The notes under the pieces: model-generated | Told to the model about the DNA's origin: nothing | Databases searched by the model: none | What the model saw: only the letters and a program-made list of their open reading frames with translations | Source of the DNA: Tribonema minus | Taxonomy: Eukaryota > Sar > Xanthophyceae > Tribonematales > Tribonemataceae | Length of the DNA: 64,000 nucleotides | Direction: 5' to 3' | NCBI GenBank assembly: GCA_017506865.1 | Contig: JAFCMP010000536.1 | Coordinates: 1,488,001 to 1,552,000 of the forward strand | Part shown: positions 12,701-23,483 of the stretch, in pieces | Position numbering within the stretch: the first letter of the stretch is position 1 | Layout: every line of letters begins with the position of its first letter | Program-made: the position numbers and the translations under genes

Positions 12701-15700
12701 TCATGACAGCGGTGCAGGGCGCGCGCATGCTGCGTTGGAGCGCGATACCGCGGTCAAAACGGCAAGTGGCATCCGGACACGCTCCTGAGCTGTTGCACGT
12801 ACAACCGTGGCAGCGAGAAGCACGCGACCCCCGCCTCCTGTAGATTGCCAAACCCTAAACCTTCGCAGGTACAGATCACGTGCAGGTTCGACTTCAGATG
12901 TCGCTCCGTATCTACCGGAGTCCACCACCTTCATTCGGCTCCGCACATGATGCTACGCCTCAACGCGTTGCTGCAAGAACTTCAGGTGTTGACCATCGCA
13001 CGCACAAGTCTGCCGTGCTTGCCTGGTGCAGCGCGACCCACGTACCCCAACTGTCTTTGGTACTGTGCAATTGTTATTGCGTGGCTTGCCACTGTTGCAA
13101 GGAACGACCAAGGCGCTGCTTCAAGTATGGCCAACTTCAATCCTCACCTGCGAGAAGCGCAGCGCGACCCACCCTTGCAGGGGGAACATGAGCAGGCTTG
13201 CCACCTGCGGCAGCGTTCGAGGGGGGAGGGGAGCCGGGGGTGTAGGGAGGCTCAGCATCAAGTTGCTGGGAAGCCGTCTGTCGTCATCACATTCAGCCCA
13301 CGCCATATTCTACTGCTGCAACTGCAACTGATTTGGCAGCAGAAGAGAGCAACACCGTGTCTGTAAAAGGTTGGCTGAGACAGATTGCGGCGGTACTCAA
13401 CTGTAGCACATCGCAACTCTAACTTCAATGCATCTTGCGGACGTGGCAGCGACGACAAAATCTGCTGCAGGCAACATCAAGTCTGCCATATTGATGCTCT
13501 CATGGTGTATACATGCGCGCATCTGGGAGTGGAACGAGCCATTGGAAATCCATGCAATACACTCCATAGGAATCACATGGCTTTGTCCACCGCACGCGTT
13601 CTGCAACGGCAACTTGCACTACGCCAGAACTGCAACCGAACCGCAAGCGGCGACTCACCGGCACCAGATTGGAGAGGAATATGAATCCCATGATGAACAG
13701 GCACGCCACATACTCAAAGATGTGCAGCAGCTGCTTGCGGTTCAGCTGGTGCACCCTGCACGGCAGCACCAAGAAGGAGCATGCACAACGTTGACCCTCG
13801 GACCTGGTGTTCAAGTGCCCATATTCAAATGTCTAGACCCAGGCAGGGTCTACAGTAAGCCATGCTCCGAAGCGCAACAACTGGCCGGAAGGAGCGTAGA
13901 CAAGCGAAGCCACTGCTTGATGACGGCGCAAGTCCTTTTATTCACTTGACAGCGTAGGGTACCGACCGCGCGTGTTGTGTAACATGCATGCATGCATGTA
14001 CATGCATGCGTGCATGTGCAGGAGGAGTCCTGTGGAGCGACTCACCGGTTGCGCAGCGCGGGGAAGAGGTGCAGACTGGGTATGCCGCTGCCCGTCTCCT
14101 CAAATATCGCCATGCGCATGACCTGACGGAAGAGGGCGGAGGCGGCAGTCAGACTTTTATGTTTCGCACAAAGGGCATCTATGAGCTCTCAGCGCATGAG
14201 CGTAAAGAACTGACGGCGTTGGAAGCAGTCACATGCTTAAGGATAGCGTTGGTCGCTGGGCGTGTCGCCCTGCCTACCGCGGCTCGTGCCGGCAGCGCAG
14301 ACGGCACATGAAGCCGGGCGGCAACACTGCAATTACGCACACGTCAGCAGCGCTCCGCAGCCGACGACCGGAGGCGTACGCGACCCCGCGCGAGCAGCCG
14401 ATGCGGTACGTATGGAGCGCCGTCAGGCCACCAGCGCCGCCGCCACCACCGGCTGTGCAACGTGCGGGCATGTCTCCGAGCCTACTTGCGTAGCATGCGC
14501 GCGCTGCCTACTGCCACGGCCAAGGCGTGTGCGTTTTGAGAGCTGCTCGACCCTGAACACGCAAAAAAAAAAAGACCTCACAACGGCTGCGCGCTCAATC
14601 ACAGCCCCCCCCGCCCCCTTTTATCGCACGCATACCCACCCCCCCGCCCCCCAGTTATCACAAGCCCCCCCAGCCCCCCCCCCTTTGTTCTCACCATGAT
14701 GAGGTAGAAGGTGATGTAACTGCCGCTCGAGTCCGCGAACGCCCAGCTCAGGTAGAAGTGCACCCAGCTGCCCGTGAGGAACGACGCGTTGAGGGCGAAG
14801 GCCGCGGGCACCGCTGCCGCCGCCGGCGCCACCACCATGATTACCACGAGCCAGACGAGGAAGCGCTCGTGGCACGCGTACAGCGGGTCCTGCGCGCGGG
14901 GGGGGGGGGGCGGGAGGGGGGGGGGGGGGGGGGAAGTTGAAGTTGAAGTTGATGAGGACGGTGCAACCGCGATGAGGTCCACGAGAGGGGCGTGAGATGC
15001 ACGAGGGGGGCGTGATCCTGTTGTAGTCGGCGTTTGAAGCAGGACACTGTCTCCGAATCGCCACCAGCACAGCGGTGACCGCGACTCAGACGAGGAAGCG
15101 CTCGTGGCAGGCGTTTGCAGCGATTCCTGCAGCAGTCAAACTTGAAGTTGATGGTGAGCATGGCGCCGCCGGACTGCACAGGCTGCCGCAGCGCGTGCCC
15201 GTGCGCCACAGCCAGGGTGCTTTGTTCCAGGCCTGCGAGGGCTGCGGAACCCAGGCACCAACTGCGCCAGTTCCTCGCAGAATCCTGCCTGGCGCCATCT
15301 TCCACGCCCCCGCCACAGAAGGCGCCGCACGACCGATGTCCACCTGCAGACGCACCGCAGCTGCGCACACGCGCTGCTCAAATACCCCTGCTCATGGGGA
15401 CGAGGTGCGTTCCCAAAGGAAGTCGCGCGTGCGCCAGCGTTTTGCGTCCCCGATCCGACAATGAAACTTTCTTTTTGAAACTGCGACCGCCACAAGTCGA
15501 GGTTTTATCGTCCTCGCGCAAGGGTCCCGAGGACCGACCAGCAGACACGCAACGCTTGCACGCAGCGTAGCGCCCGCCCCCGGCGACCGCGCTTGCTACT
15601 TCAGTATTATGTGTGCGTCACAGTTCTTCAAGTGAGACGCTCCTGCATGGTCCGCGATCACCCGCGACCCAAGTCAGACGACGCCAACGGCGCACGGCTA

Positions 15701-18350
15701 CCCATCAGCTCTCTTAGTAAGCTACTTCTCGCCGACGGTGCAGCGCTCCCCCTAGCCCCACCTGAGGCAAACGACGATACTGGCGTACGCCCAGCTATCG
15801 GGACTCTTGATAAGCTACTTCTCGCCAGCGGGGCAGCGCTCACCCTGACGAGCGCGTGCAGCTTCTATCAGGACTCTTGATAGGCGACTTCTCGCCGCCG
15901 GGGCAACGCTCACCCTGACAAGCGCGTGCAGCTTCCAATTGAGCAGCAGCCCCCCCTACGTGCAGCGTATCATGACTCTTAATAAGATACTTCTCGCCGC
16001 CGATGCAGCGCTCACCCTGACGAGCGCGTGCAGCTTCCACTTGAGCAGCAGCCCCCCCACCAGCAACTCCACGCAGCTGCACAGGCTCAGCCGCAAACTG
16101 TCTTAACAAGCTACTTCTCGCTGCCAGTGCAGCGCTCACCCTGGCCTTCACCCGAGGCAGACAACGACACTGGCGTCCGTTCAGCTATCAGGACTCTTAA
16201 TGGAGACCAATCAAACATCGTAGAGCTCAAGGTGACAAGGTGCGGTCAGCTGCAAATGCCTCCCAACAATAACCGTGGTCGCGGCTGCTGCGGCAGTTGG
16301 CCACAAGTCAAACAGTGCCGCCATTACTAAGCTACTTCTCGCCGCCGGTGCAGCGCTCACCCTGACGAGCGCATGCAGCTTCTATCAGGACTCTTAATAA
16401 GATACTCCTCGCCGCCGCAAAAGCGTTCACCGTGACGAGCGCGTGCAGCCTCCACTTGGACACTGGATAAGCCACTTCTCATCGCCGGTACAGACAGCAC
16501 TCACCCTAACGAGCGCGTGCAGCTTCCACTTGAGCAGCGCCCCCCCCACCAGCACCTCCACGCAGTTGCACAGGCCCAGCTGCAGTGTGAGCAGCGGCGG
16601 CGTCACGCCCACGCGCGCCGCAAACAGCCCCGCCACCACGCCCACTGCAACAGCGGCGTGCGTGAGACAGTTGAAAACGAGTACATTGTATGTGTAGGTA
16701 CGGTCAGAGCTTGGTCAGGGTGTTCACATGCGTACGGACAGCAAAGACCCCGCCACCACGCCCACTGCAACGGCAATGGCGAGCACACGCGCGCACGCGT
16801 GACAGGATCGCGTGAGTAGGCATGGGTGCAGACAGAGCTTGGTCAACTCATGCATGTATGTGTGCAGTCATGGCTGTGTATGGATGCGCCGAGGTGCGGG
16901 TCAGGTTCCGAGGCTAAGCTGTGGGCGGTCCGTGCGAAGCTGGCGGTAAACCTCTGATCCTTTAACACATATGGCGGTGACAGTGGTCACAAGCAGGCGA
17001 CCAACTACGAGTGACACACACTGACTGCCAGTAACACTGCGTCGCAGCCGCTGACAAACTAAATGCAAGCAAGCCTGCGTCGCAGCAGCAGCGCCGCGAT
17101 CGCGCCCGCTTGAACTCCGCTGCCGCTTCATGCATGGCAGCGAGGGATATAACACACAGACTGCACTCGCACGCGCCTGCATGTGTCGCAGAGTGGTAGC
17201 GCTCCGACCACAGCACCAGCAGCAGCAGCGATGGCGAGTCTCGGATCTACACGTAAGCTCGCCGCTGCGTGTGCAGAATGCGCCCGCTGCATTGCAATTG
17301 GAGCGCTGTGCGAGTTTCGTGCCAGATGCGGAGCGGCTGCTGCAGTAGCGGAGGCGTTGACAGGTCATGCGATGCTCAACTGTCGAGTCAGCGGGATCGC
17401 GAGAGGTGCGACGTGCCAGACCCGGTGCGCAAGTGCTCTGGTGGGGGCAACGAAAGGACGAATTGTTTGAATACGTTTCAGGTAGGCAGCGCTGAAAACT
17501 TCTTACTCACCCATATAAAGCGGCCACTCCCAGTACGGCGAGAAGAGCAGGAACACAAAGGTGATGCCATTGCCGCACCTGCGAGCGCAGGCGAACGAAG
17601 GGCACTTGAGTGTCAAATGGCGTCGCCCCCACAGGGCCGTCCTAGAGCTCATCTGTGAACGCGCATCTTGCATGACCAGACGCATCTGAAAAGCATGTGT
17701 GAACGCCTTCATCACAGCAAACAAAGCAGGGCACTGCAACTGCGTGCAGCTTGCAGTGTGCTGCACTGGCATAAGCAGAAGTGGTGTCCACAGCGCCTTG
17801 AAGGCTGGAGCGTGCAGATTTCTGCAGCCCATGAATCCTGCATCCCGTTGACGCAATCGATCGGCTGACCATGCTTCATAATGTCGACCTCGCATCACGC
17901 ACCAAGCGAAAAAAGCTAGGTGGATCCGCATCGTGTCATCCTCACATCCATATGCTCGCCGATTCTTCAACGCGTAATGTGTAACGCAGCTTAGGGCGAT
18001 GTGTGCACTGCGTAAAAGAAATTGTAATGCTCCGGATATCACTTGCAACCGCAACCAACCAAATCACTGAGCCAGGCTTACCAGAAAAGTGCCACTCGGC
18101 TGATCCGGCTACTGGTCAAACTCAGCAGCAGCCGCGCAGCGAGGAAGTAGAGTGTCGCCTGCAGCACCACGAGCCCAAGCACCAGCCACCACGGCCTGCG
18201 CCTCATGACCTGCTGCTGCTTCTGCAGCCATGTCTGCTGCAGGCGTCCTGGGCTCTCGCCAATCGTGAAGTGCGACACCGTGGGCTTTTCCACCGTACCA
18301 CGCGCGCGCACCGCCATCTCCACTCCTGTGCCAGAGGATCTCTCGCCCAT
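646..18350 (-). CDS. Hybrid sensor histidine kinase with MASE1-like membrane sensor (3' part lies beyond left edge)
   Basis: Exons, 5' to 3' on the minus strand: 18350-18082, 17578-17511, 16644-16505, 14889-14695, 14122-14046, 13755-13659, 13204-13148, 11926-11762, 11125-11104, 10014-9953, 9201-9136, 8137-8086, 7205-7087, 5961-5923, 5417-5352, 4767-4568, 3970-3745, 2526-2356, 1766-1497, 775-646. All joins keep frame, giving 830 codons before the window ends in phase 1. Domain order is MASE1-like membrane region (about 50-356), coiled linker (357-384), HisKA with SHEFRTPL (phospho-His about 388), HATPase N-box NLGSNAVKYS, G1 DTGIGIP, G2 GTGLGL, a Gly/Ala/Pro linker, then a receiver start (VLVVEDS...NQRLL). 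The start ATG sits in GAGCAATGG and precedes a basic cytoplasmic N-terminus. Role: membrane sensor that autophosphorylates on His and passes phosphate to its receiver and then to an HPt protein. The receiver Asp lies outside the window. The ligand cannot be inferred. Family and frame are secure; single exon edges less so. Confidence 0.85.
945..985 (-). repeat. Upstream copy of receiver exon start with acceptor
   Basis: The plus-strand segment repeats the start of the receiver exon (VLVVED codons) together with its acceptor (ctgcggcgaggcagtt versus ctgcgccgaggcagtt at 776). It is about 180 bp upstream of the true exon on the minus strand. This is one of many acceptor-side partial copies in the window. 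Confidence 0.65.
1870..1927 (-). repeat. Upstream decayed copy of the exon starting GQLLVES
   Basis: Reading the minus strand gives an acceptor-like cag followed by codons for QLLVATTL and then GGTFTT, a damaged echo of GQLLVESTLGRGSTFT in the exon 1766-1497. It is a partial acceptor-side duplication about 150 bp away. Confidence 0.6.
2583..2870 (-). repeat. Copies of the G-box exon acceptor region
   Basis: The sequence around the acceptor of exon 2526-2356 (plus-strand gcagcagcaccgtctgc and the following gtgaagtgaatgaatg) recurs at 2610-2660. A shorter piece (ccagcaccgtctgcgcg) recurs at 2818. Flanking ttcatgattcatgaatt-like AT-rich words repeat with them. The copies cover the acceptor and only the first part of the exon. 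Confidence 0.65.
3140..3660 (-). repeat. Repeats flanking the donor of the low-complexity linker exon
   Basis: The donor area of exon 3970-3745 (plus-strand tacgtacctgcggcggcggcc) reappears in weaker form at about 3150, 3415 and 3640. A longer unit containing gtagaaaccctaccgtacctgcgtgtaagcg-like sequence repeats at about 3280, 3440 and 3500. This intron is built mainly from decayed tandem units; no coding exon is seen inside it. Confidence 0.6.
6600..7025 (-). repeat. Four donor-side copies of the HisKA end exon
   Basis: The 3' end of exon 7205-7087 (plus-strand cggcagcagtcctcgaagaac) is repeated at about 6618-6670, 6745-6790, 6865-6910 and 6970-7010. Each copy spans some 40-55 nt of exon end plus donor. 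Two share the tail catcctgagcatcgctgtct, showing that they amplified together as a larger unit. The copies are decayed and not required for frame. Confidence 0.75.
7087..11125 (-). other. Linker and HisKA dimerisation/phospho-acceptor exons
   Basis: A 22-nt exon (11125-11104) carries frame from phase 0 to phase 1 and allows the next exon (10014-9953) to read AKKRALRDMKRTVAEKQ, a helical linker. The exon 9201-9136 contains QHISHEFRTPLSVI, the H-box with the phosphorylated His after Ser. Exon 8137-8086 gives the second HisKA helix (LTPQQKDQVRCMSSAG) and exon 7205-7087 reads SMLSMIVDDLLELFRMEVGR, the usual end of the HisKA hairpin. Reading frame closes exactly through all five exons, which supports the microexon. 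Confidence 0.85.
11510..11700 (-). repeat. Donor-side copies of the last membrane exon
   Basis: The 3' end of exon 11926-11762 (plus-strand cctgcgtcgtgagcacgctc) recurs at about 11522-11560 and 11640-11695. The latter also keeps the aagagc...gtgcatgaagctcatcatc part. The copies include the donor position and are preceded by a recurring gctgagcatc word. Confidence 0.72.
12030..12560 (-). repeat. Four acceptor-side copies of the exon starting LASALMDAW
   Basis: The 5' part of exon 11926-11762, which encodes LASALMDAWVSLAVVLSVM, is repeated with its acceptor at about 12030-12112 (nearly intact, extends to the IWLN codons), 12215-12265, 12350-12418 and 12500-12557. Divergence rises with distance from the true exon. 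Some copies keep an open reading frame over more than 20 codons, so alternative acceptor use is possible. Confidence 0.8.
14903..14935 (-). repeat. Poly-G tract (poly-C on the minus strand) ahead of an acceptor
   Basis: A nearly pure G run on the plus strand lies immediately upstream (minus-strand sense) of the acceptor of exon 14889-14695. On the transcript it reads as a poly-C tract and probably serves as the polypyrimidine tract. Similar C runs precede several acceptors in the plus-strand genes. Confidence 0.7.
15710..16460 (-). repeat. Donor-side array of the MASE1 exon end
   Basis: The 3' end of exon 16644-16505, encoding LLKWKLHALVR with its donor, is repeated at about 15841, 15911, 16013, 16358 and 16430 (plus-strand ctgacgagcgcgtgcagctt). 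It is joined to an intron unit with aagctacttctcgccgcc that itself repeats about eight times, with further fragments near 15750 and 16130. The 16013 copy also carries about 65 nt of exon. A single acceptor-side copy lies at 16745-16785. Confidence 0.8.
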
Positions 18351-18429
18351 TGCTCCTGCCTGGCGGGTGCGCGCCGGTCAAGCCGGCTAAAGTTGCGCGT
18401 AGTAGGCGCGTAGGGCGATTCAGGAATTG

Positions 18430-19330
18430 AAGTGACCTTTTGTCAATCAACTTCACGTTGAGTGTGTGCAGGTGCTCTGCAGGTGCTCTGGAGTGTGTGC
18501 AGGTGCTCTGTCCATCGTATTCAAGATCGTCTGTACATGGTCGTCCAAATTGGACAGTGTGCGTACATCAGCACTCTCCTTGACAGTAGGACATCCCACC
18601 AGCAGCGTTCGTTCGCCAGCCTGAGAGTCTGACCCGAGATTTGCTGCCGTGCTGACCTAACCATACGGTGTGATGGCATGTATTGTTAGCATATGCATAT
18701 CCATGTTCGGGATAGGTGTGGGCATGGTCCTACATACCATGAGGGCGGCCGCCGCAGTCAACATACCTGCATGTAGCCGGATAAGCACGACCTATATGGT
18801 GACCATGGTCAGAATGGTGCGAAGGGGAGCTGCACCATCGTGGTCAAAACAGCGCTGCAGCATTGCGTAGGTTAAAACGAAACTCTTTCAGGTGGGAATT
18901 GAAGTGTGACCTGTTGTCAACTTCATATTTGAGTGAGTGTCTTGGACAGAATTTGTACGCCATCGTGATGATCTGCCATGGACAGACGCACAAATGTTCA
19001 TTGTGTGTACATCAGCACTCTCCTTGACAGTAAGACACTGTGGCATCCCACCAGCGTTTGTTTGCTAGCTTGAGCGTCTGGCCCGAAAGGTACCGACCGT
19101 GGTATTGACCATGGCTGCGATGCTGACCATAACTTATTGTTGGACTATACAGTGTAATGGCATGCATGGGTCAGCATGTGCATAGTCACCATGATGTTCG
19201 GGAGGAGTGTGGGCCTGGTCCTACATACCATTGGGGCCCCTTATGTACTGGGCACCTGGATGGGCACTGATATTTGTGGTGATTAAGGTCAGGACGGTGC
19301 CTCAGGCGACATCAGCTTGTCAAGACGCAT
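18430..19330. repeat. Two tandem copies of a ~450-bp block (third partial copy at 22390-22640)
   Basis: Shared landmarks in order are: ttgaagtg followed by gacctgttgtcaacttca or a close variant, tgtgtacatcagcactctccttgacagta, catcccaccagc, a tcagcatgtgcat/agcatatgcat word, the gggcatggtcctacatacca word, and a gtggtgattaaggtcagga-like tail. Copy one spans about 18430-18880, copy two about 18885-19330. The third copy near 22390 begins inside the unit (gaccatggctgccatgctgaccataa). The unit may hold a minus-strand exon (see 22564-22629). Confidence 0.7.
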
Positions 19331-22300
19331 GTGTCTTGCAGCTACAGAAAATATGGCATCACCGCCCCTGTGTGTGTGTGTTTTGTGCAGGCAGCGGCGC
19401 AGCAGTTGGATCATTTGCAGACTGGGGTATCGCAGGTGAACCCAGTGTGACGCTATAGTAACTGTGGGCAAATGGCGTGCTGCCAGTGTCACTTTATGCA
19501 GCGAATATGGTCATGGCAAGCTGATTGTGACAACTCCCTAAAGCAATGTTGTGGTGGAGCTTGTCTCAGCCCTCACATGTGGCATTGTGAGATGATCTCC
19601 CACAGCGAGCTCAAGCACAATGGTAACAGAACTGTGACACTGATGTTCACACAAAAACTTCAAGTTGTCTTTTGACAGTCATCATTGATGTTTGTAACAG
19701 CACCTCGCAGCAGAGCTGAGCCAACAGAAAACCCATGTGCCCAATTGCAGAAGTGGAACAATCTCTTGACCACTCAATCTCATCACTGTCATAGCACTAT
19801 GAGGCTGATTGCAACTGACAACACCCCCTCCACTGTCCCTAAAGAAGCCCCTTCCCCTTGCGCCTGGGTCTGCTGCCTGGCTGACAGATGAGCTTGCCAC
19901 CTGTACACAACGGCGCAGATCGGAAGCGTTGTCAGTCAATAGCTGGTGCCTCACTGCTGGAGATCACTGCAAGATGAGAGGCTTCAAGCTACCGACACAT
20001 TCCATTCGCATCGTTCTACATGTATGTAGCTGAATACTGCTGCTAAACTGTGGATATGGCGCAACGAGGCCTTCCAACTGTAGCTTGTTGACAAGTGCGG
20101 TGTACCCTGCATTGGTGCGTGGCAACACGCATGTGTGTGGCACTGAAGTCTGCAACATGTGTAGTCATCTCACCTGAAAGTTGAAGTTTTCCATGGGGGT
20201 TGATTGGTACGCCTCCCATATCTCCCGTGTCCCTCCCCCGAGCCAAGGCCGCCATGAAGCACTTACCCGGGTCTCTGTTGGTGCAGCAGCGAGCTTGGCC
20301 AGAGCTCGTCACCAAGCCCCCGCACCACAGCAAGGTCGAGACCATAGCGGGGGGGACTATACCATCCTACGCAAGCAGCTATATTTGCTACGGCTGCCAT
20401 CGGACATAGGGACGGCCCGGGTGATATGGAGGTGACGGAAGTACTCCCATACCCCCAGAGAAAGGAAAACACAAAGTGCTACCCTCCTGCGATTCAGTGT
20501 TGCTTGAACATCGCCAACCGCCGTCAGTGCCAGGGAACTATCGTGAGGCAATCACGCGGTGTCCACAGAGGCCTCTGCGAGGGCAGCAGGTTGGGGGGGC
20601 CGCCTCTAGGACGTCACCCTTATCCCCTTCCACGCCGCAGGAGGTTCTCAATCCAGGCTGAAGAAGCCTGGCCTATGTCCGATGTGTCAGCTAGTGTTTG
20701 GTTTGCCTACAGTAGCTCATGGGCCACTGTGTGCAGTTGCTCGCTACCAGCCCAGGCCAGGGTGCCCCCTTCGTGCTGTGCAACCCAAATGTATTTTGAT
20801 GTTATGGGCACCTTGGTACCTCTGGGCTCTATTCCGCCATCTCATATGTCAGTAGAGCACAGAGAGCACCGTCATCTGAACAGCAGAAGGCGCCTTGGAG
20901 CAGCAACGATATAAGTGTGATGCTGCCCCAAAAGAACGGCACGAATGCCTCCCAGCACACCAGGCTGATTCCAGGTGCCAGCGCCCTTGTGTCGTGCCAT
21001 TATCAGACATCATTTCAGCGCCTGGGGCGTGTGTCATCCCATTTGAGGATCTGTTGCATCGCTTTAAGCTACACAAACCTCAAGCTCGCAGTGCAAGAAG
21101 CCGCGAACCGCTTACACCTCCAGGAAGTTGCCCTGAGGGGTGGTCACGGTCGTAAGCCATTCACATGACAGTGCTCTCTGCGCCCTGTGCTCTTCACTGA
21201 CTGCTGCTGTCAATCATAGCGCGTACTTTGAGATCGTCTGTCACCTGCACCTGGCCTGCTCTGCAAGATCTTGGAAGCACAGGCCGAGCTAACCGCTCTT
21301 GGTTGCAGCGTGGCGCTGATGTTGCCTTCAGCATCTTCTCGCTCGCTGCTTTTCTCTCTGCCTCTGTCCTCCTGCAGCGAAGCAGCAGCCAGAGACGTCG
21401 AGAGTGATTTTTGCTGTCTCGAGAGCTCGGCAGTGACATTTCGCCAACCTTGTAGCAAAGGAGAGGCTCAGAGCTATTGCTATTGAAGATGTGCAGATCA
21501 AAATGTGCAGATCATTTTATGACAATGCAAAAAACAGGCACCTTCAGGATGATATGCATCATTGCGGGTTATGTGGTGTTCTATATCATTATTGCAGTAT
21601 GTAATTGAGTCTGCAGTGAGAGCGGACGTCAGAGCTGGCCGTGCAGCCCTCAGCTCGGGGGGGGGGAGATGAACAGAGGTTACAAAGATCTTGAGAGACT
21701 TGTGCTAGGTATGAGGTTGACCAACAAGTCATTTGCAGGTTTGGCTCAGACTGGTATCAGGTTTAGGCAACGCGCTTGCGGGCTGGGCTCGAACTGCTGC
21801 ACTTTGTGGTATCGTGACACCACCACCACCACTCCAATATCATACTCATCATGTGGGATGGCTTGTTCGCGCTCTACTTCCCCCCAAAGAAATGTGTCTA
21901 CTGTATGTTAACGTCGAGTTACGCTAATACTTGACTGCGCCGCAGCAAGAGCGCACATCCGACTGAGCTCGCAACGCAGTGTCTATTTTGCTCAGTGGGC
22001 CTATCATGCCAAATAAGGCATTCTTGACAAGCGTCACTGCTTGAAGTTGAGGCTGCGCGAAAAGTCGCAGTGCATCACCATGGATCACATACATGCGGAG
22101 AGCACAGTTGCTGAGGTGTGTAGCAGCTTGAGAGCCAATGTCTAAGAACTTGGGGCAATGACGTAGGTGATGTGGACCCAAGCCCTACTAGGTGCAGGCT
22201 CCCAAGTTCAAGCCCAGTTGGAGTGTCACCTCCACAAGCCTCAACTGTACAATCACTCTCAGTCCCAGTCACAGCAAGCACTGCTGTTGTGGCCCCCACC

Positions 22301-22563
22301 ACCACCACCTAATTGACCAGTGTCGGCCTTTCTGCTGCTCTGCTGTTCGCCTACGACCCCCAACCATGTCATTGTTGTTGATTGCCACTGCAGTTTCTGC
22401 CAAGTGAGTGTCTGGCCTACATGATAGGTGGCGCCGACCATCGTAGCTTGGTATTGACCATGGCTGCCATGCTGACCATAAGTTTAACTATGCATTAGCA
22501 TGCCTGGTCAGCATATGCATCCACTGGCGTGGTCAGTGTCACCATGGTGGGCCATGGTCCTAC

Positions 22564-22629
22564 CTCTTGGGCGGCTCCAGCATATGCTTGATGATCACGG
22601 TCGATATGGTGAGCATCATGATGGTCAGG
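22564..22629 (-). CDS. Candidate exon of an unresolved minus-strand membrane protein
   Basis: Minus-strand reading gives acceptor accag, codons for LTIMMLTISTVIIKHMLEPPK and donor GTAGGA. The segment is hydrophobic and then turns basic, like the end of a membrane helix. Diverged copies of the same region occur at about 18785-18835 and 19240-19320; they keep the hydrophobic L-T-x-x-T pattern but one has an in-frame stop. No protein family is recognised. It may be an upstream exon of a separate gene or a relic; the evidence is one short open segment plus conservation of the repeat. Confidence 0.3.
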
Positions 22630-22866
22630 CTGGTACCAAAATATCAGTGAGCTGCTAATTATGCCAAATAAAAAAAAAAAGTACGTGCACCAAAACTTAA
22701 CTGCGACTTGAAGTCGGCGCGTTAACTTCACCCAGATTTGCGCACATTTCGTGTCCCCTGGTGTGGTTTTCTGGTCAAAATCATATTGCATTGCGTGAGG
22801 ACACCTTGACTGGCACCTAGCATTGACCCGAAGCCTCAGGCGTGAGGCAAGGGGCTGTGCGGCGGC

Positions 22867-23483
22867 ATGCTGGGCAGACTGCGGGGCAAGACTCGCAAGA
22901 GGGGCAAACATGACGAGAACATCGAGCTTGTCACAGCAGACCGCAGCGATGCCCAGAGCTTATCCACGCTTGAATCCGGGCACCATGGACAGCACACGTA
23001 CGCCGTCACGTCCCTGTTGACGCTGTTTGTTGTCGATCAGGCGATTGCCGCATTTCAGCTCGAGGCGCTCCTGCTCACGTGTTGGCATGTTGTGTCTGCC
23101 TGCGCAGGGCGGGTCTGAGTAGCAGCGGAGGTGGAGGAGGGAGATACAGCTCTGCTCCCTTTGCGAGCGTCCCGGCCAGGTCTGATGGAGGCTCGGAGCT
23201 GTCGGCGGGGCCTGAGAAGTGGCGCAGGGTCAGGTGCAGCCTTGTCCTCTCGTTTGTCAACTGCCTGCTGCTATTGACCCACCTCCTACTGCAAGTTGAT
23301 GTGTGCCATCCTGTGCCCGAGGTTTGTGTCAAATCGCTCTTATTTAAGTGCCTCTGTTGCTTGCGTGGTTTCCCTGTTGCTGCTGCTGGCGGGCGTGATG
23401 GCGATGCTGCTGCTGGCGCTGCCGGGGAGGACAGGCGCGGAGCCCACCTAAGCTACATGCCATTTGATGTAGAGGATTACCAG
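22867..23483 (+). other. N-terminal exons 1-2 of the SCAMP-like gene
   Basis: Exon 1 starts at the ATG of a basic segment (MLGRLRGKTRKRGKH) and ends at the donor GTACGC. Exon 2 opens after gcgcag, completes a Thr codon, and reads AGLSSSGGGGGRYSS, ending MPFDVEDYQ before GTTAGT. That join puts DVEDYQ directly before DLDEEGRLRDE of exon 3 in phase 0. The middle of exon 2 (CSLVLSFVNCLLLLTHLL and on) looks intron-like. It could be removed by a donor after KWRR (GTCAGG) and an acceptor before DRRGAHLSYMP, which also keeps frame. No SCAMP-type NPF repeats are visible. Confidence 0.5.

Larger units (their letters stand above)
11762..18350 (-). other. MASE1-like sensor region of the histidine kinase (exons 1-8)
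   Basis: These eight exons encode about 356 residues with roughly eight hydrophobic spans. The first follows a basic N-terminus (MRRRPWWLVLGLVV). Next come FWCGNGITFVFLLF, a YWEWPLY stretch, VGVVAGLFAAR and a long span ending CNCVEVLVGGALLKW. That order resembles the MASE1 pattern of W-x-x-x-G-I, a short W-P loop, then an N-x-x-E-x-L-x-G-x-x-L-x-x motif. The 14889-14695 exon adds WLVVIMVVAPAAAAVP and a SWAFADSSGSYITFY segment matching the family's W-x-x-D-x-x-G motif. Two or three further membrane spans precede the kinase. The MASE1 assignment comes from motif order only; a generic seven- or eight-pass sensor is the alternative. Confidence 0.62.
18351..22866. other. Divergent intergenic interval between kinase and SCAMP-like genes, with unresolved coding traces
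   Basis: The two flanking genes diverge from here, so their promoters should lie inside; I see no TATA-like element I would defend. The interval contains a roughly 450-bp repeat block in two tandem copies (18430-19330) and a third partial copy (22390-22640). The minus strand also shows short open stretches with good donors, such as GTAAGT ending an exon-like segment near 20267. An open coil-like stretch lies at about 21210-21450. I could not join these into a gene. Confidence 0.5.

Noticed and set aside
20426..20914. 162-codon plus-strand open frame
   Set aside because: No motif, no partner exons, and composition similar to surrounding non-coding DNA.
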